Source: Flavobacteriaceae bacterium
GTDB lineage: Bacteria > Bacteroidota > Bacteroidia > Flavobacteriales > Flavobacteriaceae
Length of the DNA: 64,000 nt
Reading direction: 5' to 3'
Assembly (NCBI GenBank): GCA_014075215.1
Contig: CP046177.1
Location: 4,216,501 to 4,280,500 of the forward strand
Shown: piece by piece, positions 46,386-55,861 of the stretch
Numbering within the stretch: the first letter of the stretch is position 1
Layout: every line of letters starts with the position of its first letter
Notes under the pieces: model-generated
Seen by the model: only the letters and a program-made list of their open reading frames with translations
The model's database searches: none
Told to the model about the DNA's origin: nothing
Translations under genes and position numbers: made by a program

Positions 46386-47381
46386 TTATGCAGCAAATTT
46401 AAAAGTATCTACATAGGGTGTTTGTCGTTTGACAACGGCAAACACTCTTGCTATTAATTTGTTTCTAATAATGTTAACGGTACTCATTTTACTTTTGCCT
46501 TGTTTTATTCTTTTATGATAGTATAATTTCATTTCTGGGTTATGTTGTATAGCAGAAATAGCGCACATATTAATAATTGCTTTCAATTTTTTATTAGCCA
46601 AATGAGAGACTTTTGTACGTCCTTTAATACTAGTTCCAGATTGGTAAGGAAAAGGAGCAACACCACAATAAGAGGCAAACTTTCTCCAGTTTTCAAATTT
46701 TGAAAAATTGTCAGTAAACACAATCATCATTATAGCAGTTTGCATTCCTATACCTTTAACACTAGTAACAAGTTTATAGGTTTCTTTTAACATTATATTT
46801 TGGTCAATAATAGCTTGCATTTGAGTATTAATCTTGTGTATTTGTTTGGTTAGTTCTGCAATCATTTTTTGTTGAACGTCAAAGATTATTTTATACTCTT
46901 TTGCTTTATAAATTCTTTTTTGTTCTTTCAAAGTAACTTTAAAACCAGCTCTTTGTTTGTTAAGTTTTGTCCTTAAAGATAAGAGACTTTTTAGTTGTAA
47001 TATACTTCTTTTAGGTAGCTTACTGGGTTTAAGTTCTTCTTTTAATCGATACCCATATAGAGCAATGCGTTTGGCATCAATTTGGTCATCCTTTCCACGA
47101 GCAATACCAATAGATCTTTTAATTTCTAAACCAGAAGCTATGAAAAAAGATAATTTTTGTTCAGTTAAAGACACAGATAATAAATGAGAGTACATTCCTG
47201 TATGTTCAAATACAAACATGGTTTCTTCTTTAGAGAAAGACGAATTTTTAAAACTCCACTTTAGCATTAATTTAAATCCAGATTTACTGTTCTCAAACTG
47301 TTGAACAATTTGTTTAGAATAGATACAAACATCAATTAATAATTTACTGACATCGATTCCGATAATTTCATTTGTTTTCAT
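46386..47381 (-). CDS. IS110-family transposase, copy 2
   Basis: 331 aa, intact, with the full DEDD set (Asp10, Glu59, Asp98/99 and Asp102) and the C-terminal Transposase_20 domain. Protein identical to copies 3 and 4 and different from copy 1 at the RIALYGYR site. Part of the left arm of palindrome P1. Confidence 0.93.
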   Translation of the reverse strand: MKTNEIIGIDVSKLLIDVCIYSKQIVQQFENSKSGFKLMLKWSFKNSSFSKEETMFVFEHTGMYSHLLSVSLTEQKLSFFIASGLEIKRSIGIARGKDDQIDAKRIALYGYRLKEELKPSKLPKRSILQLKSLLSLRTKLNKQRAGFKVTLKEQKRIYKAKEYKIIFDVQQKMIAELTKQIHKINTQMQAIIDQNIMLKETYKLVTSVKGIGMQTAIMMIVFTDNFSKFENWRKFASYCGVAPFPYQSGTSIKGRTKVSHLANKKLKAIINMCAISAIQHNPEMKLYYHKRIKQGKSKMSTVNIIRNKLIARVFAVVKRQTPYVDTFKFAA

Positions 47382-47476
47382 AATTTTGTAATTAGATATT
47401 AATAATAGTTACTTAAACTAAGACCTTTAATAAGGGCAGAAACTGAAATTCTATATGGTTCTAAGTAACTTTTAAA

Positions 47477-47544
47477 AAGAACGGAGACTAATACGGGGGA
47501 TGGCTCTAAAAAGCTAGCTGGCCGCTAAAGTTCACTCCGTTCTT
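47477..47544 (-). ncRNA. Candidate IS110 bridge RNA segment, copy 2
   Basis: Same hairpin as copy 1, with AATACGGGGG in the first loop (copy 1 has AATCGGGGG). Confidence 0.4.
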
Positions 47545-47697
47545 TTGTGTTTTTGGTTATCAACAAAATAAGAGTTATTAACAAAGAAAAAAAGAAGCAA
47601 AAAAAGAAATTTCATCATAACTATTATGTTTTTATTTTAAGTAATTATTTCTATTTGCTAATCTAAAGGCTCGTCCTAGTATGTCACGCAACCGCTA

Positions 47698-47719
47698 CCG
47701 CTAGCATTTGCTAGTGGCG
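47698..47719. repeat. REP-like hairpin at IS110 copy 2 left end
   Basis: CCGCTAGC, ATTT, GCTAGTGGCG, preceded by a second CGCTA and followed by TTTGTGAG; 28 bp from the IS end. Confidence 0.5.
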
Positions 47720-48010
47720 TTTGTGAGTAAAACAACGAAAAAAACTATTTTAAGAAATTAAGATATTTTTTTCGTTGTTTTTAGCAAATTACAGTTTACA
47801 AAAACGCTTGCAATACCTGTTCTAAAGCGGTTATTTTATTTTGGTTTTAAAACCTGCTCCGTTCACACCCCAAAATTTACCGAAAACAAAAAAGTTATTA
47901 ACATTCCTTTTTTTCTTCTCTACCCCTTTATACGCCTATCTTTCTTCCGTTTTTTCTTTGTTTTTGTTTTCCGCCCCATTCCGCCCTCATTTCAGGGGTT
48001 TTTGTGGGGG

Positions 48011-48962
48011 CGAAAAACACAGAAAAACGAAACCAAAAACAGCTCAAAACCAAAGCAAAAAAGAGAAGAAAAAGTACAAAAAAGAACAGAAACAAAACCC
48101 TAAATCTGAGAGCCGAAAAACGGCTAAAAAAGAGCAAAAAACAGGCTTAAAATTGCTTTTAAAAATCAAATACTAAATTGACAAAAAAGTGAACAAATAA
48201 GAACCGCCTAAAACTTGTATTGAGTTTGCCAAAATATCAAAAATAGTTTGTTTAAAAACTAAAAAAATGGGTTGAAAACCCAAAAAAAAAGCCCCACCGC
48301 CTTTGGCGGAAAAAAAGCCCAAAAAAATACTCCGATTTTCGGAGCATAAAAATCAATTTTGCTAATAAATTGACAAAAATCAGCTTATAAAATGGGTTGC
48401 AGAACCACAACCAACCAACACCGACAAAATGGCGTAATTGTTAATAACTCAAAGTCAAAAAACAGTCAATATTTAGAGAGAAATGAGAAGTAAAACGCCT
48501 AAAACCAAAAAATAATTCAGCCTTAAAATAAGAACAAAAATTTAGGTCATAAAATCTTAAATTAGGCGCAAGATTTGTCAAAATAATTGCGGAAAATCGC
48601 AAAAAAAACCTGTGTCGGCTCACTAAAAAAGTTCAAAAATTGCCCTGCAAAGCAGTGTAAAAGAAGAAGAAAAAACAAAAAAAATGTTTGTGGTTGATTA
48701 CCACAAAAAGCCCCACCGCAAAGCGGTAAAAAAAGCCCAAAAAAACAGTTTGTCTTTGGCGTGATGAAGCCGAATAATCGGCTCAAAAAAATAACAAATA
48801 AATGACTGTTTCAGTCAAAAAAAAGCCCTTTTGCCTTACGGCAATAAAAAAATGAAATTTAAGATAAAAAACGTTTTAAAAGACCAAAAACGAAACGAAA
48901 AAAAGCCCAAGAAAAACCACCACCAAAAAAACCTAAAAACCCAAACGAAAAACACAAAAAAG
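48011..48962 (-). other. Non-coding core of P1 (inverted orientation)
   Basis: About 950 bp, A-rich on this strand, with many short GC stems each followed by A or T runs (CCGCCTTTGGCGG, CCGATTTTCGG, CCGCAAAGCGG, GCCTTACGGC). It is the reverse complement of the cores at 53575-54530 and 58697-59654, with moderate divergence. Long frames across it are low-complexity Lys/Phe artefacts. No gene supported. Confidence 0.7.
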
Positions 48963-49252
48963 CCCCACAAAAACCCCTGAAATGAGGACGGAATGGGGCG
49001 GAAAACAAAAACAAAGAAAAAACGGAAGAAAGATAGGCGTATAAAGGGGTAGAGAAGAAAAAAAGGAATGTTAATAACTTTTTTGTTTTCGGTAAATTTT
49101 GGGGTGTGAACGGAGCAGGTTTTAAAACCAAAATAAAATAACCGCTTTAGAACAGGTATTGCAAGCGTTTTTGTAAACTGTAATTTGCTAAAAACAACGA
49201 AAAAAATATCTTAATTTCTTAAACTCCTTTTTTTCGTTGTTTTACTCACAAA

Positions 49253-49274
49253 CGCCACTAGCAAATGCTAGCGG
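49253..49274. repeat. REP-like hairpin at IS110 copy 3 left end
   Basis: Mirror image of 47698-47719. Confidence 0.5.
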
Positions 49275-49427
49275 TAGCGGTTGCGTGACATACTAGGACG
49301 AGCCTTTAGATTAGCAAATAGAAATAATTACTTAAAATAAAAACATAATAGTTATGATGAAATTTCTTTTTTTGCTTCTTTTTTTCTTTGTTAATAACTC
49401 TTATTTTGTTGATAACCAAAAACACAA

Positions 49428-49495
49428 AAGAACGGAGTGAACTTTAGCGGCCAGCTAGCTTTTTAGAGCCATCCCCCGTATTAGTCTCCGTTCTT
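49428..49495 (+). ncRNA. Candidate IS110 bridge RNA segment, copy 3
   Basis: AAGAACGGAG at 49428 pairs with CTCCGTTCTT ending 49495, 95 nt before the transposase ATG. Confidence 0.4.
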
Positions 49496-49590
49496 TTTAA
49501 AAGTTACTTAGAACCATATAGAATTTCAGTTTCTGCCCTTATTAAAGGTCTTAGTTTAAGTAACTATTATTAATATCTAATTACAAAATT

Positions 49591-50586
49591 ATGAAAACAA
49601 ATGAAATTATCGGAATCGATGTCAGTAAATTATTAATTGATGTTTGTATCTATTCTAAACAAATTGTTCAACAGTTTGAGAACAGTAAATCTGGATTTAA
49701 ATTAATGCTAAAGTGGAGTTTTAAAAATTCGTCTTTCTCTAAAGAAGAAACCATGTTTGTATTTGAACATACAGGAATGTACTCTCATTTATTATCTGTG
49801 TCTTTAACTGAACAAAAATTATCTTTTTTCATAGCTTCTGGTTTAGAAATTAAAAGATCTATTGGTATTGCTCGTGGAAAGGATGACCAAATTGATGCCA
49901 AACGCATTGCTCTATATGGGTATCGATTAAAAGAAGAACTTAAACCCAGTAAGCTACCTAAAAGAAGTATATTACAACTAAAAAGTCTCTTATCTTTAAG
50001 GACAAAACTTAACAAACAAAGAGCTGGTTTTAAAGTTACTTTGAAAGAACAAAAAAGAATTTATAAAGCAAAAGAGTATAAAATAATCTTTGACGTTCAA
50101 CAAAAAATGATTGCAGAACTAACCAAACAAATACACAAGATTAATACTCAAATGCAAGCTATTATTGACCAAAATATAATGTTAAAAGAAACCTATAAAC
50201 TTGTTACTAGTGTTAAAGGTATAGGAATGCAAACTGCTATAATGATGATTGTGTTTACTGACAATTTTTCAAAATTTGAAAACTGGAGAAAGTTTGCCTC
50301 TTATTGTGGTGTTGCTCCTTTTCCTTACCAATCTGGAACTAGTATTAAAGGACGTACAAAAGTCTCTCATTTGGCTAATAAAAAATTGAAAGCAATTATT
50401 AATATGTGCGCTATTTCTGCTATACAACATAACCCAGAAATGAAATTATACTATCATAAAAGAATAAAACAAGGCAAAAGTAAAATGAGTACCGTTAACA
50501 TTATTAGAAACAAATTAATAGCAAGAGTGTTTGCCGTTGTCAAACGACAAACACCCTATGTAGATACTTTTAAATTTGCTGCATAA
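49591..50586 (+). CDS. IS110-family transposase, copy 3
   Basis: 331 aa, intact, identical in protein to copy 2 and in mirror orientation to it. Right arm of P1. Confidence 0.93.
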   Translation: MKTNEIIGIDVSKLLIDVCIYSKQIVQQFENSKSGFKLMLKWSFKNSSFSKEETMFVFEHTGMYSHLLSVSLTEQKLSFFIASGLEIKRSIGIARGKDDQIDAKRIALYGYRLKEELKPSKLPKRSILQLKSLLSLRTKLNKQRAGFKVTLKEQKRIYKAKEYKIIFDVQQKMIAELTKQIHKINTQMQAIIDQNIMLKETYKLVTSVKGIGMQTAIMMIVFTDNFSKFENWRKFASYCGVAPFPYQSGTSIKGRTKVSHLANKKLKAIINMCAISAIQHNPEMKLYYHKRIKQGKSKMSTVNIIRNKLIARVFAVVKRQTPYVDTFKFAA

Positions 50587-50604
50587 ATTAGTAAAAATAA
50601 TATC

Positions 50605-51222
50605 TCAACTTTTACTTGTTTTTATCATAGAATACAGGGGTTTCTTTTGTAACTCTTCAATTTCAGATTTATCTATCGTATTACCTTCTAAGCCTAAAGT
50701 TTTTAAATTCTTCATTTTATATAACGATTTTGGTAGACTAGATAAATAACATTCATTTAGATTCAATATTTCTATATACTCATTGTTTAAGTTATCTAAA
50801 TTAAGACTAGTGTTATTCGATAAATCAAGGACTTTAAGGTTGTTTAGTTTGTTAATATCACTTGTTAAATATTTGATGTTATTCATTACTAAATATAGCT
50901 CCTTAAGCTTCGATAGATTCTTAATTCCATCGGGCAACTTATCTATATTTAAACAACCTTCATTGCGTGTATCACATTGTGAACCTGTAAAAGATAATAT
51001 TTCTAAATTCGATAAGTCATACACCTCTAAAGGAAAAGATTTGTATCTGTTTTCATTTTTTACTTTAAGAATAACAACTTCTTTCTTTTTTTCTAATGCA
51101 GTGCCTAAGTCATTCAGTTCTAACTTTTCTTGACTTTTACAAGAGTTCGTAAATAAAACTGTAATAATAGATAATACAAGTATAGAATAATAGTTCACTG
51201 TTTTAATTTTTAATTGTTCCAT
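50605..51222 (-). CDS. Leucine-rich-repeat lipoprotein, candidate immunity for tip 2 (3' end replaced by IS110)
   Basis: 205 aa from ATG 51222 (MEQLKIKTVNYYSILVLSII). Lipoprotein signal with Cys in LFTNSCKSQ. Four to five leucine-rich repeats follow (LSKLKELYLVMNNIKYL, LNNLKVLDLSNNTSLN, IEILNLNECYLSSLP, MKNLKTLGLEGNTI). The natural reading frame stops matching at IEELQK; the last ~12 residues (KPLYSMIKTSKS) are encoded by the IS110 end. It overlaps the tip 2 stop by 20 bp. Immunity role inferred from position. Confidence 0.65.
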   Translation of the reverse strand: MEQLKIKTVNYYSILVLSIITVLFTNSCKSQEKLELNDLGTALEKKKEVVILKVKNENRYKSFPLEVYDLSNLEILSFTGSQCDTRNEGCLNIDKLPDGIKNLSKLKELYLVMNNIKYLTSDINKLNNLKVLDLSNNTSLNLDNLNNEYIEILNLNECYLSSLPKSLYKMKNLKTLGLEGNTIDKSEIEELQKKPLYSMIKTSKS

Positions 51223-52243
51223 TTGTATTATAAATATTATTTGTTGCTGTACCAACATTCACCTTACCGTTTGATTGTAGAGTTTTAGTATCAATATTAA
51301 GCTTAGTAACGTCAGAGGCTAAAACTTTTCTTCTATAAGGACTCATAGTTTTACTTCCAGCTGGCTGACCTCCGTAACCATATTTATCAGAAACAGGTGT
51401 TCCTCTTGGTGACATTATACCAGGAACTCCTTTATCAATACTAACGTCGTGTCTACCACCATCTGCTTCTCCCTTTTCAAACCATCCAAGTCCGTGTCCA
51501 AATTCGTGTGCATCTGTCGAACCATTTTTCATTTCAGATGCTATGAATAATCCACTATTACCCGGTGTATCAAAAAATGAAGATTTAAAACTTAAATCAG
51601 TACCGTCTGTCACTCTAACAAAATTATTTTCAGCATTATTTCCATTGTCTTCTGCGAGTTTAGTAGCTTCTTTTTCTGTTACGTGTTCTCCACTAATAGA
51701 AAACTTAACAGAATAACTTTTACCATCTATATCTATTGTTCCGCCTGCGTCGTTCCACATTTTTTGGATATTTGATGCTGTAGAGCTTGCAAATTTATCG
51801 CTTGATTGGTCTCCATAAAAATATATTTTAGCAGAGACTTCTACATATTCATTACCATCTTCATCTTTTTTAATGGCTGCAATTCCAGACCTACCATCAG
51901 GGTCAATAAAGTTAAGAGGGTTATTGTTTACATAATTGTAAGGTGTGTTATTATAATAATGTTCAGCAAGTGGGTCAACATTCATCCACCTACCTAAAGC
52001 AGCATCATAATTTCGAGCACCATAATCTAACCAATTTAAACCTAATTCGTTTTGCTCCTCTTTACCATTGTATGTGTATGGATGTTCAGTACCATTCACA
52101 ACATTATTGTACCCTTTGTGCTGTAACCCAAAGAGGAAATAACTACGTGCTTTTAAAACACTTTTTTTTGAGGTTAGTACTTTTTTAGAACTAATTAATT
52201 TTGGTTCAGTACTTTGATGATATGTTAATTTTAAACAGCCCAA
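51203..52243 (-). CDS. Orphan RHS tip 2: MGCLKLTY leader, RHS core end and metallopeptidase toxin
   Basis: 346 aa from TTG 52243. The MGCLKLTYHQ leader is the usual N-terminus of Bacteroidota RHS orphans, followed by YFLFGLQHKGYNNVV, YGARNYDAALGRWMNVDPLA and YNYVNNNPLNFIDPDG. The tip carries DAHEFGHGLGWFEKG (HExxHxxG) and a Met-turn-like GIMSPRG, so it is a zinc peptidase, different from the one in the expressed rhs gene. A TAGTTTTG -7 element lies 35 bp upstream. The start codon is TTG where orphans usually have ATG, so expression may be weak. Confidence 0.8.
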   Translation of the reverse strand: MGCLKLTYHQSTEPKLISSKKVLTSKKSVLKARSYFLFGLQHKGYNNVVNGTEHPYTYNGKEEQNELGLNWLDYGARNYDAALGRWMNVDPLAEHYYNNTPYNYVNNNPLNFIDPDGRSGIAAIKKDEDGNEYVEVSAKIYFYGDQSSDKFASSTASNIQKMWNDAGGTIDIDGKSYSVKFSISGEHVTEKEATKLAEDNGNNAENNFVRVTDGTDLSFKSSFFDTPGNSGLFIASEMKNGSTDAHEFGHGLGWFEKGEADGGRHDVSIDKGVPGIMSPRGTPVSDKYGYGGQPAGSKTMSPYRRKVLASDVTKLNIDTKTLQSNGKVNVGTATNNIYNTNGTIKN

Positions 52244-52277
52244 ATTTTTTAAAACCTTTTTGTAAAAAGAATTGTTT

Positions 52278-52285
52278 CAAAACTA
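52278..52285 (-). promoter_or_regulatory. -7 element for tip 2
   Basis: TAGTTTTG on the minus strand, matching TAnnTTTG; no clear -33 box. Confidence 0.4.
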
Positions 52286-52479
52286 CAAAAAAAATATCGT
52301 AAGAGAAAAAAAAGGAAACGACCAAAAAAACCGCTTTAAAAAGACCAAAAACAAACTAAAAAAACATCTGAAAAAAGCCCCACCGCAAAGCGGTAAAAAA
52401 ACCCAATCGCCTTTGGCGGAAAAGCCACAAAAAAACACGCCGTTAGGCGTGTTAAAAGCAATATATAAGCAAAGTGAAG

Positions 52480-52734
52480 CTAATGATTAAATTCTTCGTT
52501 TAAACGGTAGGTTTTCATTCCCCAGTGGTCTGTTCCTATGCAAATCACAGCTTTGTATTGTATCAGCCGATGCAGTACCTTATTGATTAGTTTTTTGCTA
52601 TGTACGGTATCATAAGCAACCTGCTCGGAAGTAAAATAATCTTGGTCGTAAAAATCCAGTAACTCGCCGTAAAGTTCCCAAATGATTTGACGGTTCTTAA
52701 AATCGTTAAAAGTATCTTGGCACAGTGTTTTCAT
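52480..52734 (-). CDS. Hypothetical protein (palindrome module gene 2, left copy)
   Basis: 84 aa, no recognised family. A winged-helix-like C-terminus is possible (YFTSEQVAYDTVHSKKLINK, VLHRLIQYKAVICIG, WGMKTYRLNEEF). Its ATG overlaps the stop of the upstream gene by 4 bp (ATGA), so the two form an operon. Hairpins with T-runs follow (52440s: ACACGCC/GGCGTGT). Confidence 0.6.
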   Translation of the reverse strand: MKTLCQDTFNDFKNRQIIWELYGELLDFYDQDYFTSEQVAYDTVHSKKLINKVLHRLIQYKAVICIGTDHWGMKTYRLNEEFNH

Positions 52735-53441
52735 TTTACATCGGTTTTTACTATTTGATAGCGATAATGAACTCCTATTTTACGGCAACGTTTTATTTTG
52801 TGTTCGCCTTTAAATTGGTTTAAAAACTGGTTTACAGTACTGCGGTCTATGATTGTTTTGGCAAAAAGTTCTTTCGTTTCAAAAGGTTCAGTAGGAAAAT
52901 ATTTGAGTATTAATATCCATACCTGCTCCTTTTGGTTTATGCGTTTCTTTTTGGGTCTAGCATCCTGTAATTTAAAGAGTTTAAAAGCGGTTAAAAAATC
53001 TTCATCATCGGTTTGTAAAACATCGTTTATCAGTTCAGCTCGGTTGGTACTTCGTATCAAAGCAAAGGTTTTAACCCAATCTAAAAACAACAAAGCGTGT
53101 TTTTTGTGATAGGTGCTAAAAATTGCGTTTACGTAGTCCGTATTGTGAAACACTACTTTGGTGTTTTCCAGTTCCTCAAACAAAAGCGGAACGGTCTGTA
53201 AAAAATCATTTTCTACTACTTTACGCAATTTAAAAACGGCTTTTTCTGTGATTTTTGTAAAATCAAAATTAGCTTCACGTATGCGTGTGTGCGTGTGAGG
53301 ATTTTGGTTTTGCTGTCCTCCTACTGTTAATCCCTTGTAATTACTAGGTTTTTCAGTAGGAAATGGGCTTTTGGCTAACTGACCGACCGAAAGTGAAAAA
53401 GGGAGGGCATTTTGCGGAGTTTCTAGCTTTACATTTTTCAT
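52731..53441 (-). CDS. Hypothetical protein (palindrome module gene 1, left copy)
   Basis: 236 aa, not recognised. The disordered N-terminus (about 1-55, QNQNPHTHTRIREANF) is followed by a helical region and a C-terminal winged-helix-like segment (TKELFAKTIIDRSTVNQFLN, HKIKRCRKIGVHYRYQIV). This suggests DNA binding. It forms an operon with the 84-aa gene. The pair sits inside palindrome P2, one copy per arm, and could be a replication or partner module of the core. No match can be claimed. Confidence 0.6.
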   Translation of the reverse strand: MKNVKLETPQNALPFSLSVGQLAKSPFPTEKPSNYKGLTVGGQQNQNPHTHTRIREANFDFTKITEKAVFKLRKVVENDFLQTVPLLFEELENTKVVFHNTDYVNAIFSTYHKKHALLFLDWVKTFALIRSTNRAELINDVLQTDDEDFLTAFKLFKLQDARPKKKRINQKEQVWILILKYFPTEPFETKELFAKTIIDRSTVNQFLNQFKGEHKIKRCRKIGVHYRYQIVKTDVK

Positions 53442-53574
53442 AAAAAAAGGGTTTTAAAAGATTAAAATTAGGCACTAAATAAGGCAAAAAAGCAAAGCGA
53501 AAAAGAAAGAGATATGCACAGAAAAAAAAAGACGACAAGCCCTATTCCGTCCTCATTTCAGGGGTTTTTGTGGG

Positions 53575-54530
53575 GGATTTTTTGTGTTTTTCGTTTGGGT
53601 TTTTAGGTTTTTTTGTTGGTGGTTTTTCTTTGACTTTTTTTCGTTTCGTTTTTGGTCTTTTTAAAGCGTTTTTTACGTTAAATTTCATTTTTTTAATGCC
53701 CATAGGCAAAAGGACTTTTTTTGACTGGAATAGTCATTTATTTACCAATTTTTAAGCCGATTATTCGGCTTCATCACGCCAAAGTCGAACTCTTTTTTTT
53801 GGCTTTTTGTGGTGAGCCACCACAGGCATTTTTTTTGGGTTTTTTTCTTTTCTTTTTTTGCTCTGTTTTGCAGGACAATTTTTGGACTTTTTTAGTGAGC
53901 CGACACAGGGAGTTTTTGACAATTATTTGTTTAAATTTTTAAACCTCATTTTTTTTACTCTGCTTTTGTGATTTGACTGCTCTTTTAATTTTGGGCGTTT
54001 ATTTGCTCTACTTCTTCTAAATATTGACTGTCTTTAGGCTTTTACTTACTAGCAATTACACCATTTTATTGATGCTGATTGCTTGTGGTTCTGCGACTCG
54101 TTTTGTAAATTTATTTTTGCCGATTTATTGGCTAAATTGACTTTTATACTCCGAAAATAGGAGTATTTTTTTTTGCTTTTTTTTACCGCTTTGCGGTGGG
54201 GCTTTTTTCTTTTTTTTGCTCTGCTTCGCAGTGCAATTTTTTGAACTTTTTTTAGGGTTTTTAACCCAATTTATTTTCGTTTTTAAACGAACTATTTTTG
54301 ATATTTCGGAAAACTCAATACAAGTTTTAGGCAGTTCTTATTTGTTCACTTTTTTGTCAATTTAGTATTTGATTTTTAAAAGCAATTTTAAGCCTGTTTT
54401 TTGCTCTTTTTTAGCCGTTTTTCGGCTCTCAGATTTAGGGCTTTGTTTCTGTTCTTTTTTGTGTGCTTTTTCCTCTCTTTTTTGCTTTGGTTTTGGGCTG
54501 TTTTTGGTTTCGTTTTTCTATGTTTTTCGC
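53575..54530 (+). other. Non-coding core of P2
   Basis: T-rich on this strand, with repeated stem-plus-T-run units (CCGATTATTCGG, CCGCTTTGCGG followed by TGGGGCTTTTTT, CTGCTTCGCAG). Virtually identical to 58697-59654 in the same orientation. Only low-complexity Phe/Leu frames are present; no gene supported. Confidence 0.7.
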
Positions 54531-54664
54531 CCCCACAAAAACCCCTGAAATGAGGACGGAATAGGGCTTGTCGTCTTTTTTTTTCTGTGCATATCTCTTT
54601 CTTTTTCGCTTTGCTTTTTTGCCTTATTTAGTGCCTAATTTTAATCTTTTAAAACCCTTTTTTT

Positions 54665-55375
54665 ATGAAAAATGTAAAGCTAGAAACTCCGCAAAATGCC
54701 CTCCCTTTTTCACTTTCGGTCGGTCAGTTAGCCAAAAGCCCATTTCCTACTGAAAAACCTAGTAATTACAAGGGATTAACAGTAGGAGGACAGCAAAACC
54801 AAAATCCTCACACGCACACACGCATACGTGAAGCTAATTTTGATTTTACAAAAATCACAGAAAAAGCCGTTTTTAAATTGCGTAAAGTAGTAGAAAATGA
54901 TTTTTTACAGACCGTTCCGCTTTTGTTTGAGGAACTGGAAAACACCAAAGTAGTGTTTCACAATACGGACTACGTAAACGCAATTTTTAGCACCTATCAC
55001 AAAAAACACGCTTTGTTGTTTTTAGATTGGGTTAAAACCTTTGCTTTGATACGAAGTACCAACCGAGCTGAACTGATAAACGATGTTTTACAAACCGATG
55101 ATGAAGATTTTTTAACCGCTTTTAAACTCTTTAAATTACAGGATGCTAGACCCAAAAAGAAACGCATAAACCAAAAGGAGCAGGTATGGATATTAATACT
55201 CAAATATTTTCCTACTGAACCTTTTGAAACGAAAGAACTTTTTGCCAAAACAATCATAGACCGCAGTACTGTAAACCAGTTTTTAAACCAATTTAAAGGC
55301 GAACACAAAATAAAACGTTGCCGTAAAATAGGAGTTCATTATCGCTATCAAATAGTAAAAACCGATGTAAAATGA
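54665..55375 (+). CDS. Hypothetical protein (palindrome module gene 1, right copy)
   Basis: 236 aa, identical in sequence to the protein at 52731-53441 and encoded in mirror orientation. Same disordered N-terminus and winged-helix-like C-terminus. Both copies are intact, which suggests recent duplication or ongoing gene conversion. Confidence 0.6.
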   Translation: MKNVKLETPQNALPFSLSVGQLAKSPFPTEKPSNYKGLTVGGQQNQNPHTHTRIREANFDFTKITEKAVFKLRKVVENDFLQTVPLLFEELENTKVVFHNTDYVNAIFSTYHKKHALLFLDWVKTFALIRSTNRAELINDVLQTDDEDFLTAFKLFKLQDARPKKKRINQKEQVWILILKYFPTEPFETKELFAKTIIDRSTVNQFLNQFKGEHKIKRCRKIGVHYRYQIVKTDVK

Positions 55376-55626
55376 AAACACTGTGCCAAGATACTTTTAA
55401 CGATTTTAAGAACCGTCAAATCATTTGGGAACTTTACGGCGAGTTACTGGATTTTTACGACCAAGATTATTTTACTTCCGAGCAGGTTGCTTATGATACC
55501 GTACATAGCAAAAAACTAATCAATAAGGTACTGCATCGGCTGATACAATACAAAGCTGTGATTTGCATAGGAACAGACCACTGGGGAATGAAAACCTACC
55601 GTTTAAACGAAGAATTTAATCATTAG
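55372..55626 (+). CDS. Hypothetical protein (palindrome module gene 2, right copy)
   Basis: 84 aa, identical to 52480-52734 in mirror orientation, with the same ATGA overlap. Downstream hairpins (ACACGCC/GGCGTGT, CCGCTTTGCGG) precede the tip 3 promoter and probably isolate the two units. Confidence 0.6.
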   Translation: MKTLCQDTFNDFKNRQIIWELYGELLDFYDQDYFTSEQVAYDTVHSKKLINKVLHRLIQYKAVICIGTDHWGMKTYRLNEEFNH

Positions 55627-55819
55627 CTTCACTTTGCTTATATATTGCTTTTAACACGCCTAACGGCGTGTTTTTTTGTGGCTTTTCCGCCAAAGGCGAT
55701 TGGGTTTTTTTACCGCTTTGCGGTGGGGCTTTTTTCAGATGTTTTTTTAGTTTGTTTTTGGTCTTTTTAAAGCGGTTTTTTTGGTCGTTTCCTTTTTTTC
55801 TCTTACGATATTTTTTTTG

Positions 55820-55827
55820 TAGTTTTG
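55820..55827 (+). promoter_or_regulatory. -7 element for tip 3
   Basis: TAGTTTTG, 35 bp before the TTG start of tip 3; mirror of 52278-52285. Confidence 0.4.
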
Positions 55828-55861
55828 AAACAATTCTTTTTACAAAAAGGTTTTAAAAAAT

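Larger units (their letters stand above)
46333..47669 (-). mobile_element. IS110-family element, copy 2
   Basis: From CCCTGTATTC to GCTAATCTAAAGG. The right end interrupts repeat R. Confidence 0.8.
46333..50640. repeat. Large inverted repeat P1 (arms 1,678 bp, core 952 bp)
   Basis: Arms 46333-48010 and 48963-50640 are near-perfect reverse complements. Each carries an inward-to-outward IS110 copy, the hairpin segment, a REP-like palindrome and about 290 bp of AT-rich DNA. The arms end at the inner boundary with a CCTCATTTCAGGGGTTTTTG motif. P1 separates the 3' sides of tip 1 and tip 2. Confidence 0.85.
49303..50640 (+). mobile_element. IS110-family element, copy 3
   Basis: From CCTTTAGATTAGC to GAATACAGGGG. 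Its right end replaces the 3' end of the tip 2 immunity gene. Confidence 0.8.

Noticed and set aside
47841..49131. Frames of 60-111 codons across the P1 core and its flanks
   Set aside because: They consist of Phe/Leu or Lys/Thr runs made by T- or A-rich hairpin DNA and mirror each other between arms; not protein-like.
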